Source: Streptomyces luteolus
GTDB lineage: Bacteria > Actinomycetota > Actinomycetes > Streptomycetales > Streptomycetaceae
Length of the DNA stretch: 64,000 bases
NCBI RefSeq assembly: GCF_029968015.1
Contig: NZ_JASCIS010000005.1
Coordinates: 1 to 64,000 of the forward strand
Direction: 5' to 3'
Shown: positions 54,938 through 63,877 of the stretch, piece by piece
Position numbering within the stretch: the stretch's first letter is position 1
Layout of the letters: every line of letters begins with the position of its first letter
Made by a program: the position numbers and the translations under genes
The notes under the pieces: generated by a model
The model's database searches: none
Seen by the model: only the letters and a program-made list of their open reading frames with translations
Told to the model about the DNA's origin: nothing

Positions 54938-55774
54938 ATGCCAGCCCGAGCGCACACATCCGAGACAGATCCCGCGATGACTGACCCGCCGGCAGTGCAG
55001 TGCGGCGCGAGCCCAGCCGACGCGGTGACGTTCGACAACGTGACCGTCGCCTTCCCGGACGGCGACGGCGGACTCCGTACGATCCTCGAGGAACTCGACC
55101 TGACGATACCCGCGGGGCAGTTCCTGGCCGTCGTCGGCCGGAGCGGCTGCGGCAAGACGACCATGCTCAACATGGCGGCCGGTCTCGTCGAAACCTCCGG
55201 CGGCGCGGTGACGGTCCTGGGGTCCACTCCCAAGTCCGCCCGCAAGCGGATGGGTTTCATGCTCGCTCGCGATGCCCTGCTCCCCTGGCGCACGGCGGCG
55301 GGCAACGTCCAATACGGCCTGGAATTGCGGGGGTTGAAGCCCGCCGCCGCACGCAAGGAGGTCGCTTCCCACTGGCTCTCGACCGTCCACCTCGCCGACC
55401 ATGAGAAGCATTTCCCCTGGCAGCTCTCCCAGGGGATGCGGCAGCGGGTCGCACTGGCCCGAACCTGGGCTCTCGACCCGGAACTGCTCCTCATGGACGA
55501 GCCGTTCGCCGCGCTGGACGTCAACACGCGGCGTTCGGCGCAGAACGAGTTCCTCGACCTGTGGCAGCGGGAGGAACACCGCACGGTCATGTTCGTCACG
55601 CACGATCTCGGCGAGGCCGTCGCACTCGCCGATCGCGTCGTGCTCATGGGAGAGGGCGGCGTCCTCGACGACGTCATGGTCGACATCGAGCGGCCCCGGG
55701 ACCTGACACACATCGCGATGGACTCCACGTACCAGGACATCCTCGAGCGGCTCCGTGTTCACCTGCGCCGGTGA
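54938..55774 (+). CDS. ABC transporter ATP-binding protein (SsuB/TauB type), altered Q-loop
   Basis: 278 aa. Walker A GRSGCGKTT (residues 67-75), signature LSQGMRQRVALAR, Walker B LLLMDEPFAALD, switch His in FVTHDLGEAV. In the Q-loop, where relatives read MFQxDALLPW, this protein has MLARDALLPWRT: the Gln is replaced by Ala110. That Gln normally couples ATP hydrolysis to the permease, so activity or regulation may differ. ATG at 54938 gives MPARAHTS; an internal ATG (MTDPPAV) is possible. Confidence 0.92.
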   Translation: MPARAHTSETDPAMTDPPAVQCGASPADAVTFDNVTVAFPDGDGGLRTILEELDLTIPAGQFLAVVGRSGCGKTTMLNMAAGLVETSGGAVTVLGSTPKSARKRMGFMLARDALLPWRTAAGNVQYGLELRGLKPAAARKEVASHWLSTVHLADHEKHFPWQLSQGMRQRVALARTWALDPELLLMDEPFAALDVNTRRSAQNEFLDLWQREEHRTVMFVTHDLGEAVALADRVVLMGEGGVLDDVMVDIERPRDLTHIAMDSTYQDILERLRVHLRR

Positions 55775-55814
55775 ACCCCGGCGGCGCACGCGACCGATCC
55801 GCCGTCACCTTCTC

Positions 55815-55874
55815 GCGGTCCACACACCACCGAACAGCAGAAGTGCGGTCCACACACCACCGAACAGCAGAAGT
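55815..55874. repeat. Perfect 30 bp tandem duplication before the binding-protein gene
   Basis: A 30-base unit starting gcggtccacacaccaccg occurs twice without change (55815-55844, 55845-55874). It lies between ATPase and binding-protein genes and ends just before the GAGGAGG ribosome site. Lower GC than its surroundings. Confidence 0.95.
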
Positions 55875-55888
55875 AGAGGAGGCCCAGG

Positions 55889-56881
55889 ATGAACAAGGCC
55901 AGTAAGCCGGCTGCGGCCGGGCTCGGTCTCGCACTCGTAGCGCTGACTGCCTGCTCCGGTGGCAGCCAGGGCGCCTCCGGTGACCAAGGCACGGCCAACG
56001 GTACGAAGGTCACCCTCGGCAGCTTCAAGCAGAACTCCATCACCTTCCCCGCGATCATCGCCGACGAGCAGGGCTTCTTCGAGAAGGAGGGGCTGAACGT
56101 CCAACCCTCGATCGCGAAGTCGGGCCCTGAGCTCGCGGCGCAGCTCATCGGCGGATCGACGCAGATCACGGCCGTGAGCCCGGACAACATCATCCCGTCG
56201 ATCAAGCAGGGTCAGCCGATCACGCTGCTGCCGCCCTACGGCAGGATGGACATGCAGTTCATCGCCCCCAAGTCCAGCGGGATCACGGACGTGAAGGACC
56301 TGGACGGCAAGCGGATCGGCGTCCTCTCACGCGGGTCCGCGACGGAGAAATACGCGCGAGCGATCTTCAAGGAGAGGGGGGTGGACCCCGGCTCCGTCAC
56401 CTTCGTGGCCGTCGGCGGGGTCGTCACGATGGAGCCCGCCCTGCGGAACGGCAAGGTCGATGCCGTGATCGGCTCGACGTCCAGTTACATCACCATGGCT
56501 TCGCACGGGCTTGACCTCGTGCCGTTCTCGGACGCTCTCGACGGCGAAGCCGGTGAGCTCAGCCGGGACGGCCTTCAGGTCCTCTGGGCGACCACGAAGG
56601 ACTTCAAAGCGCAGAACCCCGGCACCGTCGACAAGTTCTGCAGGGCGCTCGACTCCGCAGTGAAGTGGATCAACGACGGCGCGAACCGGGACGCCGGGGT
56701 GAAGTCGCTGTCGAAGCTGCTCGGGCTGGAGCCGGATGCCGCCGGCCGGCTCTGGGACAAGGTCCACAAGTCGTTCGTCACGTCGACCGACGCCGCCGCC
56801 TGGAAGACGAATGTGGCGTTCTCCGCCGGGACGCCGAACGCCGTGCCGTTCAGCGCGGTCGACAACGGCTGCGGGCGGTGA
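55889..56881 (+). CDS. ABC transporter substrate-binding lipoprotein (SsuA/TauA, NMT1-like)
   Basis: 330 aa. Lipoprotein signal: MNKASK, hydrophobic core, lipobox LTAC followed by SGGSQG. Mature part has VTLGSFKQNSITFPAIIADEQGFFEKEGLNV and AAQLIGGSTQITAVSPDNI, typical of sulfonate/nitrate binding proteins, ending with FSAVDNGCGR. Completes the TauDCBA-like set. GAGGAGGCCCAGG precedes the ATG. Confidence 0.92.
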   Translation: MNKASKPAAAGLGLALVALTACSGGSQGASGDQGTANGTKVTLGSFKQNSITFPAIIADEQGFFEKEGLNVQPSIAKSGPELAAQLIGGSTQITAVSPDNIIPSIKQGQPITLLPPYGRMDMQFIAPKSSGITDVKDLDGKRIGVLSRGSATEKYARAIFKERGVDPGSVTFVAVGGVVTMEPALRNGKVDAVIGSTSSYITMASHGLDLVPFSDALDGEAGELSRDGLQVLWATTKDFKAQNPGTVDKFCRALDSAVKWINDGANRDAGVKSLSKLLGLEPDAAGRLWDKVHKSFVTSTDAAAWKTNVAFSAGTPNAVPFSAVDNGCGR

Positions 56882-57017
56882 GGACCGGCACGAACTCCTC
56901 CTCCACGCCCAGTCGTTCAGGCCCCGCCCCGACCGACGCCACCGCGAACACCTGGGTGGCGAAGGCCGGGGCGGGGCCCTTCGCGGTGTGGGGTGGTGTG
57001 CCTGCGCACGAAAGCGA

Positions 57018-57089
57018 CGAAGCCGCCGTCGAACGACCCCCCGCCGGCCGGTCAGGCCTTGGTTCGGGGGCCGCTCGACAGCGGCTTCG
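57018..57089. terminator. Long imperfect stem-loop between convergent operons
   Basis: 57018-57042 (cgaagccgccgtcgaacgac plus ccccc) pairs with 57065-57089 with three mismatches. It lies between the binding-protein gene and the convergent acyl-CoA ligase, likely terminating both. Confidence 0.65.
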
Positions 57090-57108
57090 GTGAGGGAAAC
57101 GCCCCCGG

Positions 57109-58743
57109 TCAGTCCTTGATGAGGTGCTCCTGATACTGCTCCCGCAAGGCCGACTTGAGGATCTTGCCCGTCGCCCCCACGGGCAAGCTGTCGACGAAGA
57201 CAGCGTCGTCGGGGACACACCACTTGGCGATCTTGCCGGTGAACGACCCGAGGAGTTCCTTCGCCGTCAGCGCGGAGCCCGGTCGCGGGACGGCCACGAG
57301 GATCGGGCGCTCATCCCACTTCGCGTGCCTGACGCCGATGCAGGCGGCCGTCTCGACCTCGGGGTGGTCCATGGCAAGGTTCTCGATCTCGATCGAACTG
57401 ATCCACTCCCCACCGGACTTGATGAGGTCCTTGCTCCGGTCCGTGATCTGCATGAACCCTTCGGGATCCATGGTCGCGACGTCGCCGGTCGGGAACCAGC
57501 CGTCGACGAGGGGGCTCGGGCGGCCCGGGGGGTAGTACCCGCTGGTGACCCAGTGCCCCCGCACCATGAGGTGGCCCGACGTCCGGCCGTCCCACGGCAG
57601 TTCGGCGCCCTCGTCGTCGATGATCTTCAGGTCGATGCCGAACAGGGTGCGGCCCTGCTTCGCCAGCACGGCCTCCTGGGCCTCGCGGTCGAGTCCGTCG
57701 TGACAGAGCTTGAGCACGGACGCGGCGCCCAAGGGGCTCGTCTCCGTCATCCCCCAGCCGTGGATGACCCGAACCCCATGGGCATCCCGCAGCTCACGGA
57801 GCATCCAGGCGGGGCAGGCGGCGCCTCCGATGACGGCCCGCTGGAGGCTGTCGAGAGTGACGCCGTGGGCGCGGGCGTGGTCCAACTGCCCCTGCCAGAC
57901 CGTGGGGACGCTCCCGGAGACCGTGACGCCCTCGGCCTCCTGGAGCGCGGTGAGGGCCGCGCCGCTCAAGTCCTTGCCGGGCAGCACGAGTTTCGCCCCG
58001 GTGAGGCACGCGGCGTACGGGATGCCCCACGCGTTGACGTGGAACATCGGCACGACGGGCATGACGACGTCGCGTGCCGAGAGGCCCATCGAGTCGGGGA
58101 GGGCGACGCCGTACGAGTGCAGCACGGTCGACCGGTGCGCATACAGCACCCCCTTCGGGTGGCCGGTCGTGCCGCTCGTGTAGCACAGCGAGGCGGCCTG
58201 CTGCTCGTCGAAGGTCGGCCACGTGTAGTCGCCGTCCTGCGCCGCCACGAGGTCCTCGTACGCGACGACTTCGACGGCGTCGTCGGCGGGCCACGCGGCT
58301 GCCAGGTGCTCGGCGTCGCTCAGCAGGACGAACTGGCGCACGCGCGGCACGCGCGGGGCGATCTGCCGGATGAGGTCGACGAAGGTGAGGTCGAAGAAGA
58401 GGACGGAGTCGTCGGCGTTGTTGATGATCCAGACGAGCTGGTCCGGGTGCAGACGCGGGTTGAGCGTGTGCAGCACCGACCCGGCACCCGAGACGCCGTA
58501 GTACAGCTCCAGATGGCGGTGGCCGTTCCAGGCGAGCGTGGCGACGCGGTCGCCACGTCCGACGCCCAGGGCTTGGACGGCCTGGGCGACCTGGCGGCTG
58601 CGGTGGGCGAGGTCGCGGAAGGTGTACCGGTGTACGTCGCCCTCGCAACGGGCCGAGACGACCTCGGTGTTCGCGTGGTGGCGTTCGGCGTGCGTGAGGA
58701 GGGAGGAGACGAGGAGCTGCTGGTGCATCATCAGGCCGTTCAC
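57109..58743 (-). CDS. Fatty-acyl-CoA synthetase (AMP-forming, FadD-like)
   Basis: 544 aa. P-loop LCYTSGTTGHPKGVLYAHRS, GWGMTETSPLG, WFPTGDVATMDPEGFMQITDRSKDLIKSGGEWIS and PVGATGKILKSALRE (catalytic Lys). Close to medium/long-chain ligases such as Streptomyces/actinobacterial FadD3-type. The ATG overlaps the stop of the small upstream gene by 4 bp. Last gene of a four-gene operon; activates a fatty acid or related acid for breakdown by other enzymes of the region. Confidence 0.93.
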   Translation of the reverse strand: MNGLMMHQQLLVSSLLTHAERHHANTEVVSARCEGDVHRYTFRDLAHRSRQVAQAVQALGVGRGDRVATLAWNGHRHLELYYGVSGAGSVLHTLNPRLHPDQLVWIINNADDSVLFFDLTFVDLIRQIAPRVPRVRQFVLLSDAEHLAAAWPADDAVEVVAYEDLVAAQDGDYTWPTFDEQQAASLCYTSGTTGHPKGVLYAHRSTVLHSYGVALPDSMGLSARDVVMPVVPMFHVNAWGIPYAACLTGAKLVLPGKDLSGAALTALQEAEGVTVSGSVPTVWQGQLDHARAHGVTLDSLQRAVIGGAACPAWMLRELRDAHGVRVIHGWGMTETSPLGAASVLKLCHDGLDREAQEAVLAKQGRTLFGIDLKIIDDEGAELPWDGRTSGHLMVRGHWVTSGYYPPGRPSPLVDGWFPTGDVATMDPEGFMQITDRSKDLIKSGGEWISSIEIENLAMDHPEVETAACIGVRHAKWDERPILVAVPRPGSALTAKELLGSFTGKIAKWCVPDDAVFVDSLPVGATGKILKSALREQYQEHLIKD

Positions 58744-59153
58744 CGGGCCTCCTGAAGTGAGTCGGCGGAGTGGGTGGAGCCCATGGCTTCGATGGCGTCG
58801 ACGGCTCGCAGGCGCATGGCGGCGAGCAGATCCAGGGCGCGGTGTCCGGCGGCGGATCCGCCGGGAACGTCACCGCGGACGTGGAGGGGACGCAGATCCT
58901 CGATCTCCTGAAGGGCGCCGACGAGGCCGGGCTCGGCGACCGCGTACTTGCGGACCGTGTTGACCACGAGCATCGAGCAGTGGACGACGTCCTCGTCCTC
59001 ACCGGCGACACGGTCCGCGTGCAGGGCGGCGTTGAGCCAGTGCGTGCCGGCGAGCATCGCGGCCTCGATGGCCATCTCGTGGTCGTCCGGGCCGAGTTGT
59101 GCGAGCGAGCGTCCGATGTTCGAGGCGAGCTCGACGTGGCGTTCGATGTTCAT
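58740..59153 (-). CDS. Protein of unknown function, 137 aa
   Basis: Unrecognised. Mostly helical-looking, acidic: MNIERHVELASNIGRSLAQL, then DDHEMAIEAAMLAGTHWLNAAL and HVRGDVPGGSAAGHRALDLLAAM. No signal or membrane segment. Its ATG overlaps the stop of the next unknown gene by 4 bp and its stop overlaps the ligase start, so it is an integral part of the operon. The LAGTHWLNAALH stretch could be a ligand pocket, but no family is assigned. Confidence 0.78.
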   Translation of the reverse strand: MNIERHVELASNIGRSLAQLGPDDHEMAIEAAMLAGTHWLNAALHADRVAGEDEDVVHCSMLVVNTVRKYAVAEPGLVGALQEIEDLRPLHVRGDVPGGSAAGHRALDLLAAMRLRAVDAIEAMGSTHSADSLQEAR

Positions 59154-59602
59154 GCTGCCGCCTTCAGGCGTCGGGCCACCACCGTGGTCACGACCGCGAA
59201 GGCGTCGTCGCACTCGGCCACGATGCCGGCGTCGGGCCGTCGGTCTCCGCGCAGGCACGGGTCGCGGAATTCCTCGATGCGGTGGATGGCGTGCTCCAGG
59301 CGGACGATGTCGTCGGGCTTGTCACCGTCCACGGGGGGCCAGCCGACGTGGCTGACGTCGCCGAGCGCGCGCAGCTCGCGGTGCCAGGAGCCGTCGGCGT
59401 CCGGGACCACGTACATGCCCGGAATCGTCGAGAAGGCGGCCTCCGCGACCGTGAGCCCGGCGTCGTGGACGCAGGCGTTGTAGGCGTTGGTGCACGCCGT
59501 CAGCGTCGTCCAGTACCAGAGCTCGAAGTCCTCGATCGGGTCGAGGTGTTGGCGCAGGGCCACGAGGCGGTCGAGCTTGTCGCGGTGGCCGGCGACGTTC
59601 AC
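59150..59602 (-). CDS. Protein of unknown function, 150 aa
   Basis: Unrecognised. Contains ELWYWTTLTACTNAYNACVHD, a Trp/Tyr/Cys-rich helix, and DVSHVGWPPVDGDKPDDIVRLEHAIHRIEEFRD, with several His and Asp residues that could bind metal. No signal or membrane segment. Overlaps its neighbours by 4 bp on both sides. Probably acts together with the 137 aa protein; inference from coupling. Confidence 0.78.
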   Translation of the reverse strand: MNVAGHRDKLDRLVALRQHLDPIEDFELWYWTTLTACTNAYNACVHDAGLTVAEAAFSTIPGMYVVPDADGSWHRELRALGDVSHVGWPPVDGDKPDDIVRLEHAIHRIEEFRDPCLRGDRRPDAGIVAECDDAFAVVTTVVARRLKAAA

Positions 59603-60588
59603 CGGTCACCGGCCGAGGAGGTCGTGAGCAGCGCGATCTTGCCGGTGTGCGCGCTCTTCGCCATGTGGTCGTAGGCCGCGCCGACGTCCTCCATGGGGAA
59701 CGCGCGGTCCACGACCGGCACGACGACCCGGCGCTCCCAGAGGTCGTACAGGTCGCGCTCGGCCGCTCGGATGCAGGCGAGGCGCTCCTCCTCGGTCCGG
59801 GTCTGGAAGGTGACGCCGATGAGGCTCAGCCGCTTGCGCCACAGCTTGGTCAGGTCGATCTCGGCGCGGGCCGAGCCCATCCGGCCCACCTGCACGAGGC
59901 GTCCCTTGACGGCCAGCGAGGTCAGGTTGTCGTCGAACACCGTGCCCCCGACGGAGTCGACGATGACATCGACGCCCCGGTGGTCGGTGAGGTCCGCGAC
60001 GGCGGACACCTGGTCCTGCGAGGACACGTCGATGACGTGATGGGCCCCTTGGTCGAGCAGGGTCTTGACCTTGGACACCGAGGTGGTCGTCGCGATGACC
60101 GTGCCGGCGCCGAGCGCCCGCGCGATCTGGGTGGCCGCGAGTCCGACGCCACCCGTCGCGGCATTGACGAGGACGGCCTCGCCGGGTGCCATGCGGCCGT
60201 TGGTGACGAGCGCGTCGTGAGCCGTCATAGAGACGTTGAGGAAGGACCCGGCCTCTGCCCAGGTGCTGCTCGGCGGCTTGCGGACCAGGGCGCCCGCGGC
60301 GACCACGACGAGCTCGGCCTGGGTGCCGGTGCCGTGCGCGACGACGGCGTCACCGGGCGTCCACCCGGTGACCCCCTCCCCCAACGCCTCGATCTCCCCG
60401 GCCAGTTCGACCCCGACGGGCACCAGGTCACCGTCCTTGACCCGGCCGGCCTGGAGCAGTTCCCCGCGGTTGAGACCCGACGCCCGTACGCGGACGAGGA
60501 CTTGCCCGGGACCGGGAGTCGGCGCGGGCGCCTCGACGACCACCGGAACACCGCCGTCGGGGGTGGGACGGATCCGTACAGCACGCAT
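59599..60588 (-). CDS. Zinc-type alcohol dehydrogenase/quinone oxidoreductase-like protein
   Basis: 329 aa MDR-superfamily NADP(H) reductase. N-terminal GroES-like domain (GPGQVLVRVRASGLNRGELLQAGR) and Rossmann domain with VLVNAATGGVGLAATQIARALG; no Zn-binding Cys cluster, so quinone oxidoreductase-like rather than zinc ADH. Ends with PMEDVGAAYDHMAKSAHTGKIALL. First gene of the operon with two unknown proteins and an acyl-CoA ligase. Substrate unknown. Confidence 0.9.
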   Translation of the reverse strand: MRAVRIRPTPDGGVPVVVEAPAPTPGPGQVLVRVRASGLNRGELLQAGRVKDGDLVPVGVELAGEIEALGEGVTGWTPGDAVVAHGTGTQAELVVVAAGALVRKPPSSTWAEAGSFLNVSMTAHDALVTNGRMAPGEAVLVNAATGGVGLAATQIARALGAGTVIATTTSVSKVKTLLDQGAHHVIDVSSQDQVSAVADLTDHRGVDVIVDSVGGTVFDDNLTSLAVKGRLVQVGRMGSARAEIDLTKLWRKRLSLIGVTFQTRTEEERLACIRAAERDLYDLWERRVVVPVVDRAFPMEDVGAAYDHMAKSAHTGKIALLTTSSAGDR

Positions 60589-60608
60589 CGATCAAACCTT
60601 CCTTCAGA

Positions 60609-60624
60609 TTACTGTCGACAATAA
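60609..60624. promoter_or_regulatory. Near-palindrome ttactgtcgacaataa between divergent operons
   Basis: The 16-mer is self-complementary except for one pair. It sits 20 bp upstream of the oxidoreductase start and ~95 bp from the amidohydrolase-fold gene, a natural place for a regulator of both. The core tgtcgaca also appears at 53171, 53209 (as tgtcgacat) and 62799. Confidence 0.6.
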
Positions 60625-60718
60625 CACCGCCGAGGATTACTCTGCCAGAGCGACAGCGCGACAGCGGTGACCGAAGAAAACGGGCACCTCCGCCTGACCG
60701 AGAGAAGGGCAGCACGTC

Positions 60719-61648
60719 ATGACCCGCACCCCCGCCGAGCGACTCGACGGCCTCCGCGGCCGCATCATCGACTTCCGTCTCCGCCCGCCGACCGGCCCCT
60801 ACCGCCTCTTCTTCACCCCGACCGTCGTCGGCGCCGTGAACCGCGTCATGGGTGACCCGGTGCCGCGGTCGTACACCATCAGCACGGATCCGTTCCCGAA
60901 CGCCGAGGAGCGCGCCCTCGAAGCGATGATCGGGGAGATGGACTCAGCCGGAGTCCGGCTCGGCATCATGAACGGCCGGCACTCGGTGAACCGCCCGGTC
61001 CCGGTGCACATCGAGGACCCCGACCTCGCCGAGCTGAGCGAGCGCAGCGACGGCCGCGTCCTCGGGCTCGCGGGCATCGACTTCGACAAGCCGATGGACG
61101 ACATCATCGCCGGCCTCGACACCGCGGTGAAGGAACTGGATCTCGTCGGCGTCTGCCTCGAACCCGGCCTCGCCCGCACGCCGATGTACGCGGACGACGA
61201 GCAACTCTTCCCGCTGTACGAGAAGATCGCCGAGCTGGGCGTCCCCCTGCTGTTCATGACCGGACCGCTCGCCGGCCCGGACATCAGCCACACCGACCCG
61301 GTCCGTTTCGACCGGGTGGCCCGCCGCCACCCCGGGATGCCGGTCATCCTCGGGCACGGCTGCTACCCGTACGTCAACGAGGCCGTAGCCCTCGCCTTCA
61401 AGAGCGAGGTCACCGGGGTCCACAACATGTTCGTCTCCCCCGACGTCTACATGTTCGCCCCCGGCGGGCAGGCCTACGCCGAGGGCGTCAACTGGCTGCC
61501 GAACCGCTTCGTCTACGCCTCGGCCTACTCCTTCTGCGGCATCGAGGAGGGCGTCCGGAAGACCTGCGAGCTCGACCTCGACGACGCGGCGCTGCATGCC
61601 TACATGTACGGCAACGCCGAGGGGCTGCTCCGGAAGGTGGGCAAGTGA
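60719..61648 (+). CDS. Amidohydrolase-fold protein lacking usual metal ligands
   Basis: 309 aa, amidohydrolase family 2-like TIM barrel ([15 protein letters not shown] at the start, [24 protein letters not shown] at the end). The usual His-x-His after the first strand is FRLRPP, the usual second-sphere HTG is MTG, and the usual D in the GSDYP-type strand is YASAYS. Only one likely metal His remains. It may be a metal-independent or non-hydrolytic member, e.g. a decarboxylase relative that lost its metal. GAGAAGG precedes the ATG; the stop overlaps the next start. Confidence 0.86.
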   Translation: MTRTPAERLDGLRGRIIDFRLRPPTGPYRLFFTPTVVGAVNRVMGDPVPRSYTISTDPFPNAEERALEAMIGEMDSAGVRLGIMNGRHSVNRPVPVHIEDPDLAELSERSDGRVLGLAGIDFDKPMDDIIAGLDTAVKELDLVGVCLEPGLARTPMYADDEQLFPLYEKIAELGVPLLFMTGPLAGPDISHTDPVRFDRVARRHPGMPVILGHGCYPYVNEAVALAFKSEVTGVHNMFVSPDVYMFAPGGQAYAEGVNWLPNRFVYASAYSFCGIEEGVRKTCELDLDDAALHAYMYGNAEGLLRKVGK

Positions 61649-62682
61649 TGGGCGAGACGTCCTTGCGCGTCGCGATGCGTGACCATCCCCAAGGAATGGT
61701 CAGCGAGGGCGACTTCCTCGTCGAGCAGACACCGCGCCCCGCTCCCGGCCCCGGCCAGGCGCTCGTCCGCGTCCGCCACCTCTCCCTCGACCCGTACATG
61801 CGGCCGATGATGAACCCGGTCCGGTCCTACGTCGAGCCGCTCAAGCCCGGCCAGACGATGCCCGGCGCCACGGTCGGCGAGGTCGTCGAGAGCAACGAAG
61901 AGGCGCTGCCCGTAGGCGCTCATGTGGCGTGCATGCTCGGGTGGCAGGAGTACGGCCTGGTCACGAAGGACGCCGCCCGGATCGTCGACCTCGACCCGGG
62001 GGACATCTCGCTGGCCCTGCACGTCCTGGGCATGACCGGGGCCACGGCGCACTACGGCCTGTTGCACCTGGGTGATCCCAAGCCCGGTGAGACCGTCGTC
62101 GTCACGGCGGCGTCGGGCGCGGTCGGCAGCGTCGTCGGCCAGCTCGCCAAGATCAAGGGGTGCCGGGTCCTCGGCATCGCCGGCGGCCCCGAGAAGTGCC
62201 GGTACGTCACGGAGGAACTCGGCTTCGACGAGTGCCTCGACCATCGCGCCGACGACTTCGAGCAGCGGCTCGCCGAGCTCACCCCCGACTGGGTCGACAT
62301 CCTCTTCGAGAACGTCGGCGGCCCCGTCCTCGACGCGCTTCTGCCGCGCATGAACGACCACGGCCGAGTCGTCCTGTGCGGCAACATCAGCGACTACAAC
62401 CGCGACGAGCCGTACGGCCTCAAGGGCATCAGCCACCTGCTGCTCCACCGGGTCAACGTCTACTCGTTCGTCATCGCCGACCACCGTGACTACTGGCCGG
62501 GGGCCATCGGCGAGTTGGCCGGCTGGGTCAAGGAGGGGCGCATCCGGTTCCGTGAGGATGTCGCCAAGGGCGGTCTGAAGGGCGCGCCGTCGGCGTTCAT
62601 CAGCATGCTGACCGGTCGCAACTTCGGCAAGCAGCTCGTCGAGGTGGCTCCGGCGAACGTCGCCTCTCCGGCCGGGAACTGA
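61648..62682 (+). CDS. NADP-dependent MDR reductase (CurA / leukotriene B4 dehydrogenase type)
   Basis: 344 aa. [11 protein letters not shown] and [33 protein letters not shown] (Rossmann Gly motif) plus [27 protein letters not shown] are classic for this group, which reduces the C=C of enones or enals. Start ATG lies in TGATG overlap with the preceding gene. Probably a saturating step in the same catabolic route. Confidence 0.92.
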   Translation: MGETSLRVAMRDHPQGMVSEGDFLVEQTPRPAPGPGQALVRVRHLSLDPYMRPMMNPVRSYVEPLKPGQTMPGATVGEVVESNEEALPVGAHVACMLGWQEYGLVTKDAARIVDLDPGDISLALHVLGMTGATAHYGLLHLGDPKPGETVVVTAASGAVGSVVGQLAKIKGCRVLGIAGGPEKCRYVTEELGFDECLDHRADDFEQRLAELTPDWVDILFENVGGPVLDALLPRMNDHGRVVLCGNISDYNRDEPYGLKGISHLLLHRVNVYSFVIADHRDYWPGAIGELAGWVKEGRIRFREDVAKGGLKGAPSAFISMLTGRNFGKQLVEVAPANVASPAGN

Positions 62683-62842
62683 CCGAGCGCCGGTTCGGGG
62701 CAGTGGAGAACGGCACCCGGGGAGCGTCCACTTGACGCTCTCCGGGTGCCGGGCAGCGGCCTGTTCCCCTCGTGGCCGCGTGTTTTTTGGCAACTCAGTG
62801 TCGACAGACCGGTGACCCCCGTCGACACGATGCGGGCCAGCG

Positions 62843-63076
62843 GAGGCCTTCGCGGCCCAGGTCATCGCGTCCGCGCGCGAGCTGGGCATCGACGAGGAGC
62901 GGCTCAACGTCAAGGGCGGGGCCATCGCACTCGGCCACCCGTTCGGGATGACCGGTGCGCGCATCACCACCACGCTCCTCAACGCGCTGCGCACCGAGGA
63001 CAAGGAACTCGGCCTCGTGACCATGTGCGTCGGTGGCGTCCAGGGGATGGCCATGGTCGTCGAGCGCCTCGCCTGA
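62843..63076 (+). pseudogene. C-terminal remnant of an acetyl-CoA acetyltransferase (thiolase)
   Basis: 77 codons: [57 protein letters not shown]. These match the last fifth of a thiolase, including the GHP His and the second active-site Cys in MCVGGVQG, but the nucleophile Cys domain (~320 residues) is absent and there is no in-frame start. Remnant of a gene deleted in part, in the middle of a fatty-acid-type operon. Confidence 0.88.
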
Positions 63077-63118
63077 GCGCCGTTCCGGGAAACCCAGACC
63101 CCTCGTAGAGGAGAAGTC

Positions 63119-63877
63119 ATGAAGCCATTCGACGGCAAGGTGGCCCTGGTCAGCGGCGCCAGCCGCGGCATCGGCCACGCCATCGCGGAGCGGCTCGTCG
63201 CCGGCGGCGCGCGGGTCGTCATCACGGCGCGCAAGGAAGCCGCCCTCAAGGAGGCCGCCGCCGCGCTCGGCACTCCGGACCGAGTCCGGTACGTCGCCGG
63301 GAGCGCCGAGCAGCCGGAGAGCCGGCAGGCGGCCGTCGCCGCGGCCGTCGAGGGCTTCGGCGCCATCGACCTGCTCGTCAACAACACCGGCATCAACCCG
63401 GTCTACGGCCCGCTGTTGGACCTCGATCCGGCGGCGGCCCGCAAGATCTTCGAGGTCAACTGCCTTGCCGCGCTGAACTGGATCCGGCTGGCCCGCGAGG
63501 CCGGCATGGGCGAGCGCGGCCCCGGTGCCGTGGTCAACGTGTCCTCCATCGCCGGGCTCCGGCCGTCCACCGGAATCGGCTTCTACGGGGCCACCAAGGC
63601 GATGCTCTCCTTCCTCACGTCCCAGCTGTCGGTCGAACTCGCGCCCCGCATCCGCGTGAACGCCGTCGCCCCGGCCGTCGTCAAGACCCGGTTCGCCACC
63701 GCGCTCTACGAGGGCCGCGAGGAGGCCGTACTGAAGGGCTATCCGATGGGGCGTCTCGGTGAGCCCGAGGACATCGCCGGCGCGGTGGCCTTCCTCCTCT
63801 CCGACGACGCCGCGTGGACGACCGGGCAGACCCTCGTCGTCGACGGCGGGCACCTCTTCGTCGGCGAGGGGGAGTGA
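63119..63877 (+). CDS. Short-chain dehydrogenase/reductase (SDR)
   Basis: 252 aa classical [17 protein letters not shown] (cofactor Gly motif), [31 protein letters not shown] with catalytic Ser and YxxxK (YGATK), and the C-terminal [11 protein letters not shown]. Likely a 3-ketoacyl/3-hydroxyacyl reductase or dehydrogenase given the neighbours. GAGGAG precedes the ATG; stop overlaps the next ATG. Confidence 0.93.
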   Translation: MKPFDGKVALVSGASRGIGHAIAERLVAGGARVVITARKEAALKEAAAALGTPDRVRYVAGSAEQPESRQAAVAAAVEGFGAIDLLVNNTGINPVYGPLLDLDPAAARKIFEVNCLAALNWIRLAREAGMGERGPGAVVNVSSIAGLRPSTGIGFYGATKAMLSFLTSQLSVELAPRIRVNAVAPAVVKTRFATALYEGREEAVLKGYPMGRLGEPEDIAGAVAFLLSDDAAWTTGQTLVVDGGHLFVGEGE

